Part shown: piece by piece, positions 41,508 to 54,425 of the stretch
Layout: each line of letters starts with the position of its first letter
How positions within the stretch are numbered: the first letter of the stretch is position 1
DNA from: Nocardioides anomalus
Lineage (GTDB): Bacteria; Actinomycetota; Actinomycetes; Propionibacteriales; Nocardioidaceae
NCBI RefSeq assembly: GCF_011046535.1
Contig: NZ_CP049257.1
Coordinates: forward strand, 4,340,001 to 4,404,000
DNA: 64,000 nt
Reading direction: 5' to 3'
The notes under the pieces: model-generated
What the model was told of the DNA's origin: nothing
The model's input: the letters and a program-made list of their open reading frames with translations, nothing else
Database searches by the model: none
Position numbers and translations under genes: made by a program

Positions 41508-42959
41508 GCCCCGACCGCCCGGCGTACGCCTGGCGTGCGGTCGGTGTCGTCGTCGCCGTCCAAGCGGTGGTGCTGCTCGCGATGGCGCCGTTCTACGGCC
41601 CGCACCGCGACGAGCTCTACTTCGTGGCCGCGGGCCGGCGGCTCGCGTGGGGCTACCCGGACCAGCCGTCCTTCACCCCGCTCCTGGCCCGCCTGGCCAC
41701 CGAGGTCGCGCCGCACTCGCCGGTCGTGCTGCGGCTGCCGTCGCTGCTGGCCGTGGTCGGCCTGGTGCTCCCTCGCGGTGCAGTACGCGCGGCTGCTCGG
41801 CGCCGCCCGCCGCGGCCAGGTGCTGACCGCGGCCGTGGTCGCGAGCAGCGTGGTGGTGATGGCGCTCGGCCACCGGCTGAGCACGGCCACCTTCGACACG
41901 CTGGCGTGGACCGCGGTCCTGGTGCTCGTCACCCAGGCGCTGGTCGACGACCGGCCGCGGCTGTGGCTGGTCGCCGGCGTGGTGGCGGGCGTGGGGCTGA
42001 ACAACAAGCACGCCGTGGTCTTCCTGCTGTTCGGGGTGCTGGTCGCACTGGCCCTCGACCCGATCCACCGGCCGGTGCTGCGGACCCGCTGGCCGTGGCT
42101 GGCCGGGCTCGTCGCCGCGGTCATGTGGGTGCCCAACCTGGTGTGGCAGGCCCAGCACGGCTGGCCGGTGCTCGACCTGTCCGCGGACATCGCCGACGAG
42201 TACGGCGGCGTCGGCGGTCGGGTGCAGCTCGTGGTCCAGGCGGTGCTGATCTTCAGCCCGCTCATGTTCCTGGTCTGGGCGCGCGGGCTCGGCGCGCTGC
42301 TGCGCGACGCGCGCTGGCGGGCGGTCCGGCTCCCGGCGTACGTCTTCGTGGTCGTGCTCGTGGTCTTCCTGGTCACCGGCGGCAAGGCCTACTACCTGGC
42401 CGGCGCGATCGTGCCGCTGCTCGCGGCCGGGTGCACCTGGGTCGCCGAGCGCTGGCCCAGCCACGCCGACGAGCTCGGCTTCGTGCTCGCGCTCTCCGCC
42501 GTCGTGGCCTGGCCCGCGCTGGTTCCGGTCCTCCCCGCGGCGACGTACGCCGGCTCGTTCTACCCCTCGATCGACGACGACCAGCCCGAGACGATCGGCT
42601 GGCCGACGTACGCCGCACAGGTGCGCGACGTGGTCCGCGACCTGCCCGACGCGGCGGTGGTGTTCACCGGCAACTACGGGGAGGGCGGGGCCTTCGAGTG
42701 GTACGGGGTGGGCGCGCCCGTCTACTCGGGTCACAACGGCTGGCGCGACTGGGGACCCCCACCGGACGGCGCGGCCCCGGTCGTGGTGGTCGGCTTCGAC
42801 CCGGACGACGCGGACTTCACCGGGTGCGAGCAGCGCACCACCCTGCACAACCGCTACGGCCTGGACAACGAGGAGGAGGGCCTGCCGGTGTGGGTGTGCG
42901 ACGGACCGGCCGGCTCGTGGTCCTCAGTCTGGGCGCGGCTGGTGCACTACGACGCCTGA
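41504..42959 (+). pseudogene. GT39-like membrane glycosyltransferase, frameshifted
   Basis: ATG at 41504 starts a large membrane glycosyltransferase of the ArnT/PMT kind. The first 89 residues (with [21 protein letters not shown], including the catalytic-type acidic residue near the first loop) are in one frame. The rest continues one base out from about 41773. Removing one C from the CCC at 41770-41772 joins the halves as [13 protein letters not shown]. The full product would be about 484 residues with eleven or so helices and an external C-terminal domain. Such enzymes move sugars from polyprenyl phosphate. Either a sequencing error or a recent mutation. Confidence 0.82.
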
Positions 42960-43291
42960 TTCCTGGCGACGGCCACGCGGACCAGCGCCTGGAACGCCTC
43001 GGCGTCGAGCTCGTCGCCCTCGTGCAGGTCGACCGCACGGCGGGTGCCGGCGTCGAGGCTGGCGTTGAAGATCCCGGCCGGGTCGTCGAGCGAGGCGCCC
43101 TGGGCGAAGGTGAGCTTCACCTTGTCCTTGTAGGTCTCCAGCGTGCAGACGATCCCGTCGCGGGAGAAGGTCGGGACGCCGTCGGGGTTGGTGGGCTTCC
43201 TCCACTTGGCCTCCTCCTCGATCTCGGGGTCGGCCTGCAGGATCAGCTCGCGGGCCCGCTGGGCCGTGGCAGTGCGCCAGTCGTCGCTCAT
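42947..43291 (-). CDS. DUF1801 family protein
   Basis: A 114-residue cytoplasmic protein with the YdhG/DUF1801 fold pattern: [22 protein letters not shown] near the N-terminus and [19 protein letters not shown] in the middle. The function of the family is not established. ATG at 43291 overlaps the stop of the YihY-type gene by 4 bp, and its end overlaps the convergent glycosyltransferase gene by 13 bp. Confidence 0.72.
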   Translation of the reverse strand: MSDDWRTATAQRARELILQADPEIEEEAKWRKPTNPDGVPTFSRDGIVCTLETYKDKVKLTFAQGASLDDPAGIFNASLDAGTRRAVDLHEGDELDAEAFQALVRVAVARNQAS

Positions 43292-44316
43292 GGTCCCTTC
43301 TTACCGCGTGGACCGGGGTCGTCGACGACGAGGAGCTCTCCGGTCTGCGGATCCTCGAAGCTGACCTCGACGATCTCGGCCGACTTGTGCATCTGGGCGC
43401 GCACGTAGCTGGCGTACGCGCGGCGGTCGGCCTCGGTCAGGTCGGAGCGGTCCACGAAGAGCGAGGCGAGCGAGCGCGGCCAGAGCCGACGGGCGAGGAC
43501 GGTGTTGACCTCCATGCCCAGCACGCCGACGAACGCCGCCACGTAGATGACGCCGATGAGGCCGAGCACCAGCCCGAACACGCCGCTCATGCCCGCGGTC
43601 TCCCGCAGCACGCGGGTCGTGTAGACCGTGCCGACGTACTGCAGGCCCTGCCACAGCACCGCGACCGTGAACGCCCCCGGCGCCGCCCGTCCCAGGTGGT
43701 GCCGACGGGCCGCGGCCAGCCGGAACACCGCCGTGAGCACCAACCCGATGAGCAGCACCGTGAGCAGCCGGACCGCCCAGCGCAGCGTGGTGTCCAACCG
43801 CGGGCCGAACACCTCGGTCTCGCTGCCGATCGTGGACACCGTGGTGATGGCCAGCACCGAGGCGCCGGCGATGACCAGGAGTCCGAGGCTCTTGAGCCGC
43901 AGCCGGACCAGGTTGGGGCGCCGGTTGCGCGGCACCGACCACGTGGTGTTGAGCGCGTTCTGCAGCGCCTGGCCCAGGCCGAGCGAGCCGTACGTCGCCG
44001 CGAGGATCCCGACCACGGTGCTGGTCGTCGAGCCCTGGAGCCGCTCGGGCCGCCCGAGCTCGTCGCCGATGATCGGGAAGGTCCCGAGCGCGGAGTCGAT
44101 GACCCGCTTCTGCAGCTCCGCGTCGCCCTGGAGGAAGAAGCCGAAGATGGTCACCGCGAGCAGCAGCAGCGGGAAGATCGCGAGCAGGGCGTAGAAGCTG
44201 ATGATGGCCGCGAGGTAGGGCCCCTGGTCGTCGAAGAACTTGTAGAAGGTGGCCACGGGGAAGCCGAGCACCGACCGCTTGCGCTGCGCGCGATCGAGTG
44301 CGCCGACGAACCCCAC
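43288..44316 (-). CDS. YihY/BrkB family inner membrane protein
   Basis: A 342-residue membrane protein with about six helices between residues 35 and 285. Family features are [18 protein letters not shown] in the first helix, [19 protein letters not shown], and the closing [17 protein letters not shown]. The charged C-terminal 60 residues are cytoplasmic. These proteins were once called ribonuclease BN and later a virulence factor family; their real role is unclear and may be transport. ATG at 44316. Confidence 0.86.
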   Translation of the reverse strand: MGFVGALDRAQRKRSVLGFPVATFYKFFDDQGPYLAAIISFYALLAIFPLLLLAVTIFGFFLQGDAELQKRVIDSALGTFPIIGDELGRPERLQGSTTSTVVGILAATYGSLGLGQALQNALNTTWSVPRNRRPNLVRLRLKSLGLLVIAGASVLAITTVSTIGSETEVFGPRLDTTLRWAVRLLTVLLIGLVLTAVFRLAAARRHHLGRAAPGAFTVAVLWQGLQYVGTVYTTRVLRETAGMSGVFGLVLGLIGVIYVAAFVGVLGMEVNTVLARRLWPRSLASLFVDRSDLTEADRRAYASYVRAQMHKSAEIVEVSFEDPQTGELLVVDDPGPRGKKGP

Positions 44317-44375
44317 GGCGATGACGCTACCGAGCGTTCCGCGACGACACGGCGGCGACGCCCTAGTCTCCTGCC

Positions 44376-44954
44376 ATGCCCCGTGTCCCGGGCGCCGTCG
44401 CGCTCGCCGCCCTGCTCCTCGGCGTCGCCGGGCCCGCCTCCGCGACCACCACGGTCGCCGGCCGGGACCCGGCCCGCGACGTGCTGAGCCGAGGGGTGAC
44501 CGACGACGGCAAGCCGCATCACCCGGAGCCGGCGCAGCGGGTCGGCGACATCGTCCGGCTCACCGCGACGTACGGCTCTGAGCTGGTCGTCACCACCAAG
44601 GTGCGCCAGCTGTCCTCGCGCGACGACCAGGACTTCAGCTGGTTGCTCAGGACCTCGGAGGACCGCTTCACCTGGTTCGCGGACTACACCCTCCCGGCCG
44701 GGCGCGACCGCGGCATCTTCGTGCTCATCGACCCCGTCGCCAACGAGCCCGACTGCGGCAGCGTGCGCCTGGACCGCGCGGCCCGCACCGTCACCCTCAT
44801 CATCCCCGCCGACTGCCTCGGGTCACCGGCGTGGGTGCGGGTCGCCCACGGCGTGCGCGTCTACAGCCCCACCAAGGAGTACGCCGACGACGCCCAGCGC
44901 GCCGGGGACGTGCGCAACAGCGGCTGGCGGTTCGGACCGGAGCTGGGTGCGTAG
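44376..44954 (+). CDS. Secreted protein of unknown function
   Basis: A 192-residue protein with a signal peptide (cleavage near ASATTT, residue 24). The mature part appears beta-rich (DIVRLTATYGSELVVTTKVRQL, RTVTLIIPADCLGSPAWVRVAHGVRVY) with two Cys that could pair. This pattern recurs in small exported actinobacterial proteins of unknown role. It lies between the divergent YihY gene and the ABC-F gene, 31 bp downstream. Confidence 0.68.
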   Translation: MPRVPGAVALAALLLGVAGPASATTTVAGRDPARDVLSRGVTDDGKPHHPEPAQRVGDIVRLTATYGSELVVTTKVRQLSSRDDQDFSWLLRTSEDRFTWFADYTLPAGRDRGIFVLIDPVANEPDCGSVRLDRAARTVTLIIPADCLGSPAWVRVAHGVRVYSPTKEYADDAQRAGDVRNSGWRFGPELGA

Positions 44955-44985
44955 GTAGGCCGGGGCCCGGACCTACGATCGCCCG

Positions 44986-46613
<1,628 letters not shown>

Positions 46614-46620
<7 letters not shown>

Positions 46621-47774
46621 CTCTTGGGCAGACCCAGGGAGTGCATGGCCACGAAGTTGAGGATCATCTCCCGGCTGACCGGGGCGATCCGGCCGGCGCG
46701 GGTGGCCACCAGGAGGCCGGCCATGCCGTACTCCTGGGTGATCCCGTTGCCGCCGTGGGTCTGCACCGCGGTGTCGGCGGCGTGGCACGCGGCCTCCGCG
46801 GCGGCGTACTTGGCCATGTTGGCCGCCTCGCCCGACGCCAGGTCGTCGCCCGCGTCGTAGAGGGCGGCGGCCTTCTGGGTCATCAGCCGGGCCAGCTCGG
46901 TCTCGATGTGGCACTGGGCGAGCGGGTGCGCGATGGCCTGGTGCGAGCCGATCGGGCCCTGGAAGACCGTGCGCTCCTTGGCGTACGCCGAGGCCTTCTC
47001 GATGGCGAAACGGGCCAGGCCGGTGGAGAACGACGCGGCCATGATCCGCTCGGGGTTGAGGCCGGCGAACAGCTGCACGAGGCCGCCGTCCTCGTCGCCG
47101 ACGATCGCGTCGGCCGGGAGCCGCACGTCGTCGATGAAGACCTGGAACTGCAGCTCGGGGCTGACGATCTCCATGGGGATCGACTGGTACTCGAAACCGG
47201 CCGCGTCGGTCGGCACCACGAAGAGCACCGGCTTGACCTTGCCCGTCCTGGCGTCCTCGGCGCGGGCGACCACCAGCACGTTCTCGGCCTCGTCCACGCC
47301 GGAGATCCAGACCTTGCGGCCGTTGAGGACCCACTCGTCGCCGTCCCTGCGGGCGGTCGTGGTGATGTTGTGGGTGTTGGTCCCCGCGTCGGGCTCGGTG
47401 ATGGCGAAGGCCATGGTCCCGGTGCCGTCGCAGATGCCCGGCAGCCAGCGCCGCTTCTGCTCGTCGGTGCCGTAGCGGTTGATGATCGTCCCGCAGATCG
47501 CCGGGCTCACGACCATGAGCAGCAGCGGGCAGCCCTGCGCGGCCAGCTCCTCGCAGACCGCGGCGATGTCGCCGATGCCGCCCCCGCCCCCGCCGTACTC
47601 CTCGGGGATGTTGATGCCCAGGTAGCCGAACTTGCCGATCTCCAGCCACAGCTCGGTGGTCTTCTCGCCCGAGCGCGCCTTGTCGGTGAACCACTCGCGG
47701 CCGAACTTCGCCGCCAGCTTCGCCACCTCCCGCCGCAGCGTCTGGCGCTCCTCGGTCTCGCTGAACTCGCTCAC
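46614..47774 (-). CDS. Acyl-CoA dehydrogenase (last gene of the acyl-CoA operon)
   Basis: A 386-residue FAD-dependent dehydrogenase that forms the alpha-beta double bond of an acyl-CoA. Typical segments are IPEEYGGGGGGIGD, MAFAITEPDAGTNTHNI, VLNGRKVWISG and QTHGGNGITQEYGM, the last near the region that holds the catalytic Glu in many family members. The GTG at 47774 overlaps the stop of the carboxylase alpha gene. It is the ninth and last gene of the tetR-led operon. Confidence 0.9.
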
Positions 47775-49674
47775 TGTTCCTCCACCACTGCCAGGACCTC
47801 TCCGGCGGCGACCTGCGCACCGGGTCGTACGTCGAGCTGGGTCACCGTGCCCGCGCCGGGCGCGCGCACGGTGTGCTGCATCTTCATGGCCTCGAGGACC
47901 AGGACGGGCTGGCCGGCCTCGACCTCCTCGCCCTGCTGCACGTGGACGGCCACGACCGTCCCGGGCATCGGCGCCAGCAGGCTGCCGGTCGCCACCGCGT
48001 CGGCCGGGTCGACGAACCGCGGCTTGCGCGTCAGCGTCACGTGGCCGCCGGGCCAGTCGACGTCGACGCTCAGCCCGCTCGGCCCGCTCACCGTCACGGC
48101 GTACGTCGTGCGCACGCCGTCGTGCTCGAGGGTCACGCTGGTCGGGCTGGCCGCGACCGCCCCGCCCGGCCACCACGTCACGTCGCCGGACTCGAACGAC
48201 GTGAGCTGCGGCTGGCTCGGCACGTTGCGCCAGGCCACCGGGATGCCGCGCTGGACGGTCCGCTCGGCCCTGGCCCGCTCGGCCAGCGCGTGCGCCGCGG
48301 CCTCCATGGCCCGGCTCGGGTCGGTCTCGGGCAGCTCGATCTCGGCCAGCAGCGCGGTGCTGACCTCGCCGGCCAGGAACCGCTGGTCGCGCAGCACGGC
48401 GACCAGCTGGTCGCGGTTGGTGCGCACGCCGTGGATCCGGGCGCGCTCGAGGACCCCCGCCAGCTTGCGTGCGGCCAGCTCACGCGTCGGCGCGTGCGCC
48501 ACGACCTTGGCCAGCATCGCGTCGTAGTGCGTCGAGACCGTGCTCCCCGACTCGTAGCCCGCGTCGACCCGCACGCCGTCGGGCACCTCGAATAGCGTCA
48601 GCAAGCCGCTCTGCGGCGCGTAGTCCGCCGCCGGGTCCTCGGCGTACAGGCGGACCTCGATGGCGTGTCCGCCAACCGCGCAATCGTTAACCGGTTGTCG
48701 TACCTCTGAGCGTGAATCTGTGCCAACCACCCAACCGTTGACCGGTGGGCGTTCCCCAGGGGACCCACCAGCCTCAGCAGCCTCGAGCTGCAGGGCGACC
48801 AGGTCGATGCCGTGGACGGCCTCGGTGACGGGGTGCTCGACCTGGAGGCGGGTGTTCATCTCCAGGAAGAAGAAGCGCTCGGTGTCGGGGTCGTAGAGGA
48901 ACTCCACGGTCCCGGCGCCGCGGTAGTCGATGGCCTCGGCGGCCTTGCGGGCGGCCTCGTGCAGCGCGGCGCGGACGTCGTCGGACAGGCCGGGGGCCGG
49001 GGCCTCCTCGACCACCTTCTGGTGGCGGCGCTGGAGCGAGCAGTCGCGGTCGCCGTAGACGGTGGTGCCGACGACCTGGACCTCGACGTGACGGCCGCGC
49101 TCGACGTACGGCTCGACGAAGACCGTGCCGTCGCCGAACGCCGAGAGGGCCTCGGCCTCGGCGGCGGCGATCTCGGCGTCGAGCACGTCCAGCGAGCGGA
49201 CCACGCGCATGCCGCGGCCGCCGCCGCCGGCCGAGGCCTTGACCAGCAGCGGCAGGTCGGCCTCGGTCGGCTCCTCCGGGGCCTCGAGCGTGGGTACGCC
49301 GGCCCCGCGCATCAGCCGCTTGGCCTCGATCTTGGAGCCCATGGCCTCGATCGACTCCGGCGCCGGGCCGACCCAGGTGAGGCCGGCGGCCTCGACCGCA
49401 TGGGCGAAGGCGGCGTTCTCGGACAGGAAGCCGTAGCCGGGGTGGACCGCGTCCGCGCCGGCCGCGCGGGCGGCGGCCAGGACCGCGTCGGCGTCGAGGT
49501 AGGTCTCGGCGGGAGTGTTCCCCGGGAGGCGTACGGCGAGGTCGGCCTCGCGGACGTACGGCAGCCCCGCGTCGGCGTCGGAGTGGACCGCGACGGTGGC
49601 GATGCCGAGCGAGCGGCAGGTGCGGAAGACGCGGCTGGCGATCTCGGCGCGGTTGGCCACGAGCAGGCGGTCGA

Positions 49675-49678
<4 letters not shown>
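47771..49678 (-). CDS. Acyl-CoA carboxylase alpha subunit (biotin carboxylase and carrier)
   Basis: A 635-residue subunit that carboxylates biotin with ATP and bicarbonate. Biotin carboxylase features are LVANRAEIASRVFRTCRSLG, VHPGYGFLSENAAFA, KASAGGGGRGMRVV and FLEMNTRLQVEHPVTE. The C-terminal carrier has the biotinylation motif EAMKMQ. Between LQL and GHAIEVRLYAEDP there are 38 residues where about 18 are usual: an in-frame insert with atypical codons and a repeated PVN motif. It pairs with the beta subunit upstream, probably on a 3-methylcrotonyl- or geranyl-CoA-like substrate. GTG start at 49678 in a GTGA overlap. Confidence 0.92.
48672..48745. repeat. Direct repeat pair inside the carboxylase alpha gene
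   Basis: Two 23-base copies (48672-48694 and 48723-48745) match at 19 positions and begin 51 bases apart, so they stay in frame (17 codons). They encode PVNGWVVG and PVNDCAVG. The stretch is much less GC-rich than the gene and coincides with the extra 20 or so residues in the protein. Confidence 0.75.
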
Positions 49679-51251
<1,573 letters not shown>

Positions 51252-51255
<4 letters not shown>

Positions 51256-51713
51256 TGCTCGAGCACCGCCTTCATCCGCTCCAGCGTGGTGCGCATGCCC
51301 TTCTCGTTGGTCTTGCCGCGCGCCCAGCCGAGCAGCGTCCAGTAGATCCGCATGGGCAGTCCGGCCTCGAGCCGGAAGTACTCCGTGACCTTCGTGCCCG
51401 AGCCGTCCGGCTCGAGCCGGTAGCCCCAGTTGTTGACCGTGATCTCCTTGGTGCCGACCGAGAACTCGAAGAGCCGCTCGGGCTCGCACCGGGTGACCCG
51501 GCAGGCCGACCAGTACGTCGGGCCGATGCCGTTGCGCTTCACGTGGCCCTTGAAGGTCGCCCCGACCTCGGGGCCGGTCGAGCCGCGGGTCCACCGGGCC
51601 TCGAAGGTCTCCGGCGAGAACTCGCCGATGCGGGTGACGTCGCTGACCAGCGCCCACACCTGCGCCGGCGGCGCGTCGACGTGGACGCTGACCTCGCCTC
51701 CCATCGCGGTCAT
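51252..51713 (-). CDS. SRPBCC family protein
   Basis: A 153-residue START-like protein. It opens with VSVHVDAPPAQVWALVSDVTRIGEFSPET, the usual SRPBCC/polyketide-cyclase N-terminus, and ends in the long closing helix (KGMRTTLERMKAVLEQ). The fold holds hydrophobic ligands in a deep pocket. Within this operon it may bind the lipophilic substrate or an intermediate. ATGA overlap with the preceding dehydrogenase gene and GTGA with the next. Confidence 0.82.
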
Positions 51714-52840
51714 GACGCGTACCCCAGCAGCCTCGCGGCGAGATCGGTCAGCACTTCGGTCGCTCCTCCTCCGATGGGCAGGATCCGGGCGTCGCGGTAG
51801 TGCCGCTCGACCTCGGTCCCGTGCATGTAGCCGGTGCCGCCGTGCAGCTGCACCGCGCGGTCGCACACGTAGGTCGCGGCGTCGCACGCCGTCTGCTTGG
51901 CCAGGCAGGCCTCGGCGATGACGTCCTCGCCGGCCACGTGCCGGCGGGCCACCTCGCGGGTGTAGCTGCGGGCCACCTCGACCTGCCGGCGCATCTCGAC
52001 CAGCTGGTGGCGCACCACCTGGTTGGCCAGCAGCGGCTTGCCGAAGGTCTGGCGCTCGCGGCAGTACGCGGCGGTCAGCTCCAGCGAGCGCGCGGCGATG
52101 CCGTAGGCGTGCACCGCCAGCGCGATCCGCTCGGTCACGAACTGCTCGGCGATCTGGTAGAAGCCGGTGTTCTCGACGCCGACCAGGTTCTCCACCGGGA
52201 CGCGCACGTCGACGTAGGACAGCTCGGCGGTGTCCGAGCAGTGCCACCCCATCTTGCGCAGGGACCGGTCCACGGTGAAGCCGGGCGTGCCGCGGTCGAC
52301 CACCAGCAGGCTCACGCCCGCGTGGCCGGCCTCCCCGGTGCGGACCGCGGTGGTCACGAAGTCGGCGCGGACCCCGCTGGTGATGAAGGTCTTGGCCCCG
52401 TTGACCACGTAGTGGTCGCCGTCGCGCACGGCGGTGGTGCGGATGCCCGCCACGTCCGAGCCGCCGCCGGGCTCGGTGATGGCGAGACTGCCGATCGTCC
52501 GGCCTCGTAGCGTTGGCGAAACGTATCGTTCCAGAAGCAAATGGTTCCGGAACGAAACGATGTGCGGAAGCGCGATGCCGCTGGTGAACAACCCGGCCAT
52601 CAGACCGCTCGAGGCGCCGGCGGCGAACATCGCCTCCTGGAGCTCGAGGGTGTCGAGCAGGGTGCCGCCGCTGCCGCCGACCTCCTCGGGGAAGCCGACG
52701 CCGAGGAGGCCCTGCTCGCCCGCGGTGGCGTGCAGCTCGCGCGGGATGGTGCCGGCGTCCTCCCAGTCCTGCAGGTGCGGGAGCACCTCGCGACGGACGA
52801 ACTCCGTGCCCAGCTCGCGGATCGCGGCCCCGTCGCTCAC
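51710..52840 (-). CDS. Acyl-CoA dehydrogenase (citronellyl-CoA dehydrogenase-like)
   Basis: A 376-residue acyl-CoA dehydrogenase. Motifs are FPEEVGGSGG, GSLAITEPGGGSDVAGI, GAKTFITSG and QLHGGTGYMHGTEVERHYRD, the last being typical of the branched/terpenoid-acyl group that includes AtuD. Around residues 90-115 (IVSFRNHLLLERYVSPTLRG) the protein length is normal, but the DNA has rare codons (CAT, TTG, CTT, CGA, GTT, CCA, CTA) and an inverted repeat. GTG at 52840 overlaps the preceding stop. Confidence 0.9.
   Translation of the reverse strand: MSDGAAIRELGTEFVRREVLPHLQDWEDAGTIPRELHATAGEQGLLGVGFPEEVGGSGGTLLDTLELQEAMFAAGASSGLMAGLFTSGIALPHIVSFRNHLLLERYVSPTLRGRTIGSLAITEPGGGSDVAGIRTTAVRDGDHYVVNGAKTFITSGVRADFVTTAVRTGEAGHAGVSLLVVDRGTPGFTVDRSLRKMGWHCSDTAELSYVDVRVPVENLVGVENTGFYQIAEQFVTERIALAVHAYGIAARSLELTAAYCRERQTFGKPLLANQVVRHQLVEMRRQVEVARSYTREVARRHVAGEDVIAEACLAKQTACDAATYVCDRAVQLHGGTGYMHGTEVERHYRDARILPIGGGATEVLTDLAARLLGYAS
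52522..52559. repeat. Inverted repeat in an atypical patch of the acyl-CoA dehydrogenase gene
   Basis: Eleven-base arms (52522-52532 and 52549-52559) match at 10 positions, around a 16-base spacer. The perfect palindrome GTTCCGGAAC (52544-52553) lies across the spacer and right arm. The surrounding 70 bases are far lower in GC than the rest of the gene. Confidence 0.65.
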
Positions 52841-53163
52841 GCCAGCTCCTCGGGTACGGCGAGTCGGGCGCGGACCTGCTCGCCGAGCCCCTTGGCCTGG
52901 GGGTCGAGGCGGGTCGAGGCGGCCACGCCCTGGCCGAGCAGTCCGTGGAGGACGACGTTGACGCCGCCGAGGTTGGGCAGCGCGAAGACCTCGACCTCGA
53001 GGCTGGCGGCGTCGGGGACGAGCTCGCGGACCCGGTCGGGCGTGAGGTGGCCGAGCAGCCAGGCGACGCGCGCGTCGTAGGCGGGCGAGCCGTCGTGGGC
53101 GACCCACAGCCCGAGGTTGGCGTCGCCGCCCTTGTCGCCGGAGCGGGCGTGCACGAAGCTCAT
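52837..53163 (-). CDS. AtuA-type small domain protein
   Basis: A 108-residue protein matching the small C-terminal domain that accompanies AtuA proteins (MSFVHARSGDKGGDANLGLW at the N-terminus, VEVFALPNLGGVNVVLHGLLG in the middle). In some organisms this domain is fused to the AtuA body; here it is a separate gene directly after it, joined by ATGA. It should form a complex with the 53160 product. Confidence 0.83.
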   Translation of the reverse strand: MSFVHARSGDKGGDANLGLWVAHDGSPAYDARVAWLLGHLTPDRVRELVPDAASLEVEVFALPNLGGVNVVLHGLLGQGVAASTRLDPQAKGLGEQVRARLAVPEELA

Positions 53164-54425
53164 GCGACCTCCTCGCGGCGGCCGTCGGCGTGGACCACGG
53201 TGTGGTGCACGCGGTCGCGGTCGACGTACGCCGGGCGGTAGACGCCGTACGGCGAGCCGGGCTGCGGCGGAGTGGTCATGGTGAAGCCGGGGTAGGAGGC
53301 GAGGGCCAGCTCGACGGCGGGGCCGGTGAAGGCCCGACCGACCGGGTCGGCCTGCGGGTCCAGGACGGTGCAGCGCAGCAGCGTGGTCTCGCCGGGCAGC
53401 GTCGACCAGTGCACCTCCTGCGCGGTGAGCCGCGGCTCGAGCTGGGCGCGGACCCAGGCGGCCTTCTCGCCCTGGTCGGGGCCGGTGAGCACGAACTCGA
53501 GCTGGTTGCGGAAGCCGCCCAGCTCGTTGACGCACACCTTGAGCTGCTCGGGCGGCGCCTCGCCCCGCGTGCCGGTGACGGCGACCCGGTCCTCGCCCTG
53601 CTGGCTCAGCTCGACGGTGTCGAGGCGGACGGTGACGTCGGGGCCGAGGTAGCGCTCGGACTGCACCTCGTAGAGCAGCTGTGCGGTGACGGTGTCGACG
53701 GTGACCGCGCCACCGGTGCCGGGGTGCTTGGTGATGACGCTCGAGCCGTCGGCCGCGACCTCGGCGATCGGGAAGCCGAGCGGCCGGTCGCGGTGCGGCA
53801 GCGAGAGGAAGCCGGAGAAATTGCCGCCGGTGGCCTGGGCGCCGCACTCGATGACGTGGCCCGCGACGACGGCGCCGGCGAGCTCGTCGTACTGCGTGGC
53901 GCTCCAGCCGTGGTGGGCGAGGGCGGGCCCGACGACGAGGCTGGCGTCGGTCACCCGCCCGGTGACGACCACGTCGGCGCCCTCGCGCAGGGCGACCGCG
54001 ATGCCGGAGGCGCCGAGGTAGGCGTTGGCCGTGAGCGCGCCGTCGTAGAGGGCCAGAGGACGCAGGTCGTCGCCCTCGACGTGCGCGATCTGCGGGTCGA
54101 GCCCGAGGCCACGGGCCACCTCGCGCAGCCTGTCGGCCAGGCCGGCGGGGTTGAGGCCACCGGCGTTGCTGACGATCCGCACGCCGCGCTCGAGGGCGAG
54201 GCCGAGGCAGTCCTCGACCTGGCGCACGAAGGTGCGGGCGTAGCCGAGGCTCGGGTCCTTCATGGTGTCGCGCCCGAGGATGAGCATGGTGAGCTCGGCG
54301 AGGTAGTCGCCGGTGAGGACGTCGAGGCGGTCCTCGCCACCGGCTCCCTCCAGCTGCTCGCGCATCGCGCTGAGCCGGTCGCCGTAGAAGCCCGAGCAGT
54401 TGCCGATCCGCAGACTGCCGCTCAC
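53160..54425 (-). CDS. AtuA family protein (DUF1446)
   Basis: A 421-residue protein of the acyclic-terpene-utilisation AtuA family. It starts with LRIGNCSGFYGDRLSAMREQ and contains DYLAELTMLILGR, IVSNAGGLNPAGLADRL, ANAYLGASGIAVALREGADVV and VVAGHVIECGAQATGGNFSG, all conserved in the family. In Pseudomonas AtuA belongs to the citronellol/geraniol pathway; its precise reaction is unclear and it may act with its small partner as a hydratase or lyase. GTGA overlap upstream, ATGA downstream. Confidence 0.87.
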   Translation of the reverse strand: MSGSLRIGNCSGFYGDRLSAMREQLEGAGGEDRLDVLTGDYLAELTMLILGRDTMKDPSLGYARTFVRQVEDCLGLALERGVRIVSNAGGLNPAGLADRLREVARGLGLDPQIAHVEGDDLRPLALYDGALTANAYLGASGIAVALREGADVVVTGRVTDASLVVGPALAHHGWSATQYDELAGAVVAGHVIECGAQATGGNFSGFLSLPHRDRPLGFPIAEVAADGSSVITKHPGTGGAVTVDTVTAQLLYEVQSERYLGPDVTVRLDTVELSQQGEDRVAVTGTRGEAPPEQLKVCVNELGGFRNQLEFVLTGPDQGEKAAWVRAQLEPRLTAQEVHWSTLPGETTLLRCTVLDPQADPVGRAFTGPAVELALASYPGFTMTTPPQPGSPYGVYRPAYVDRDRVHHTVVHADGRREEVA

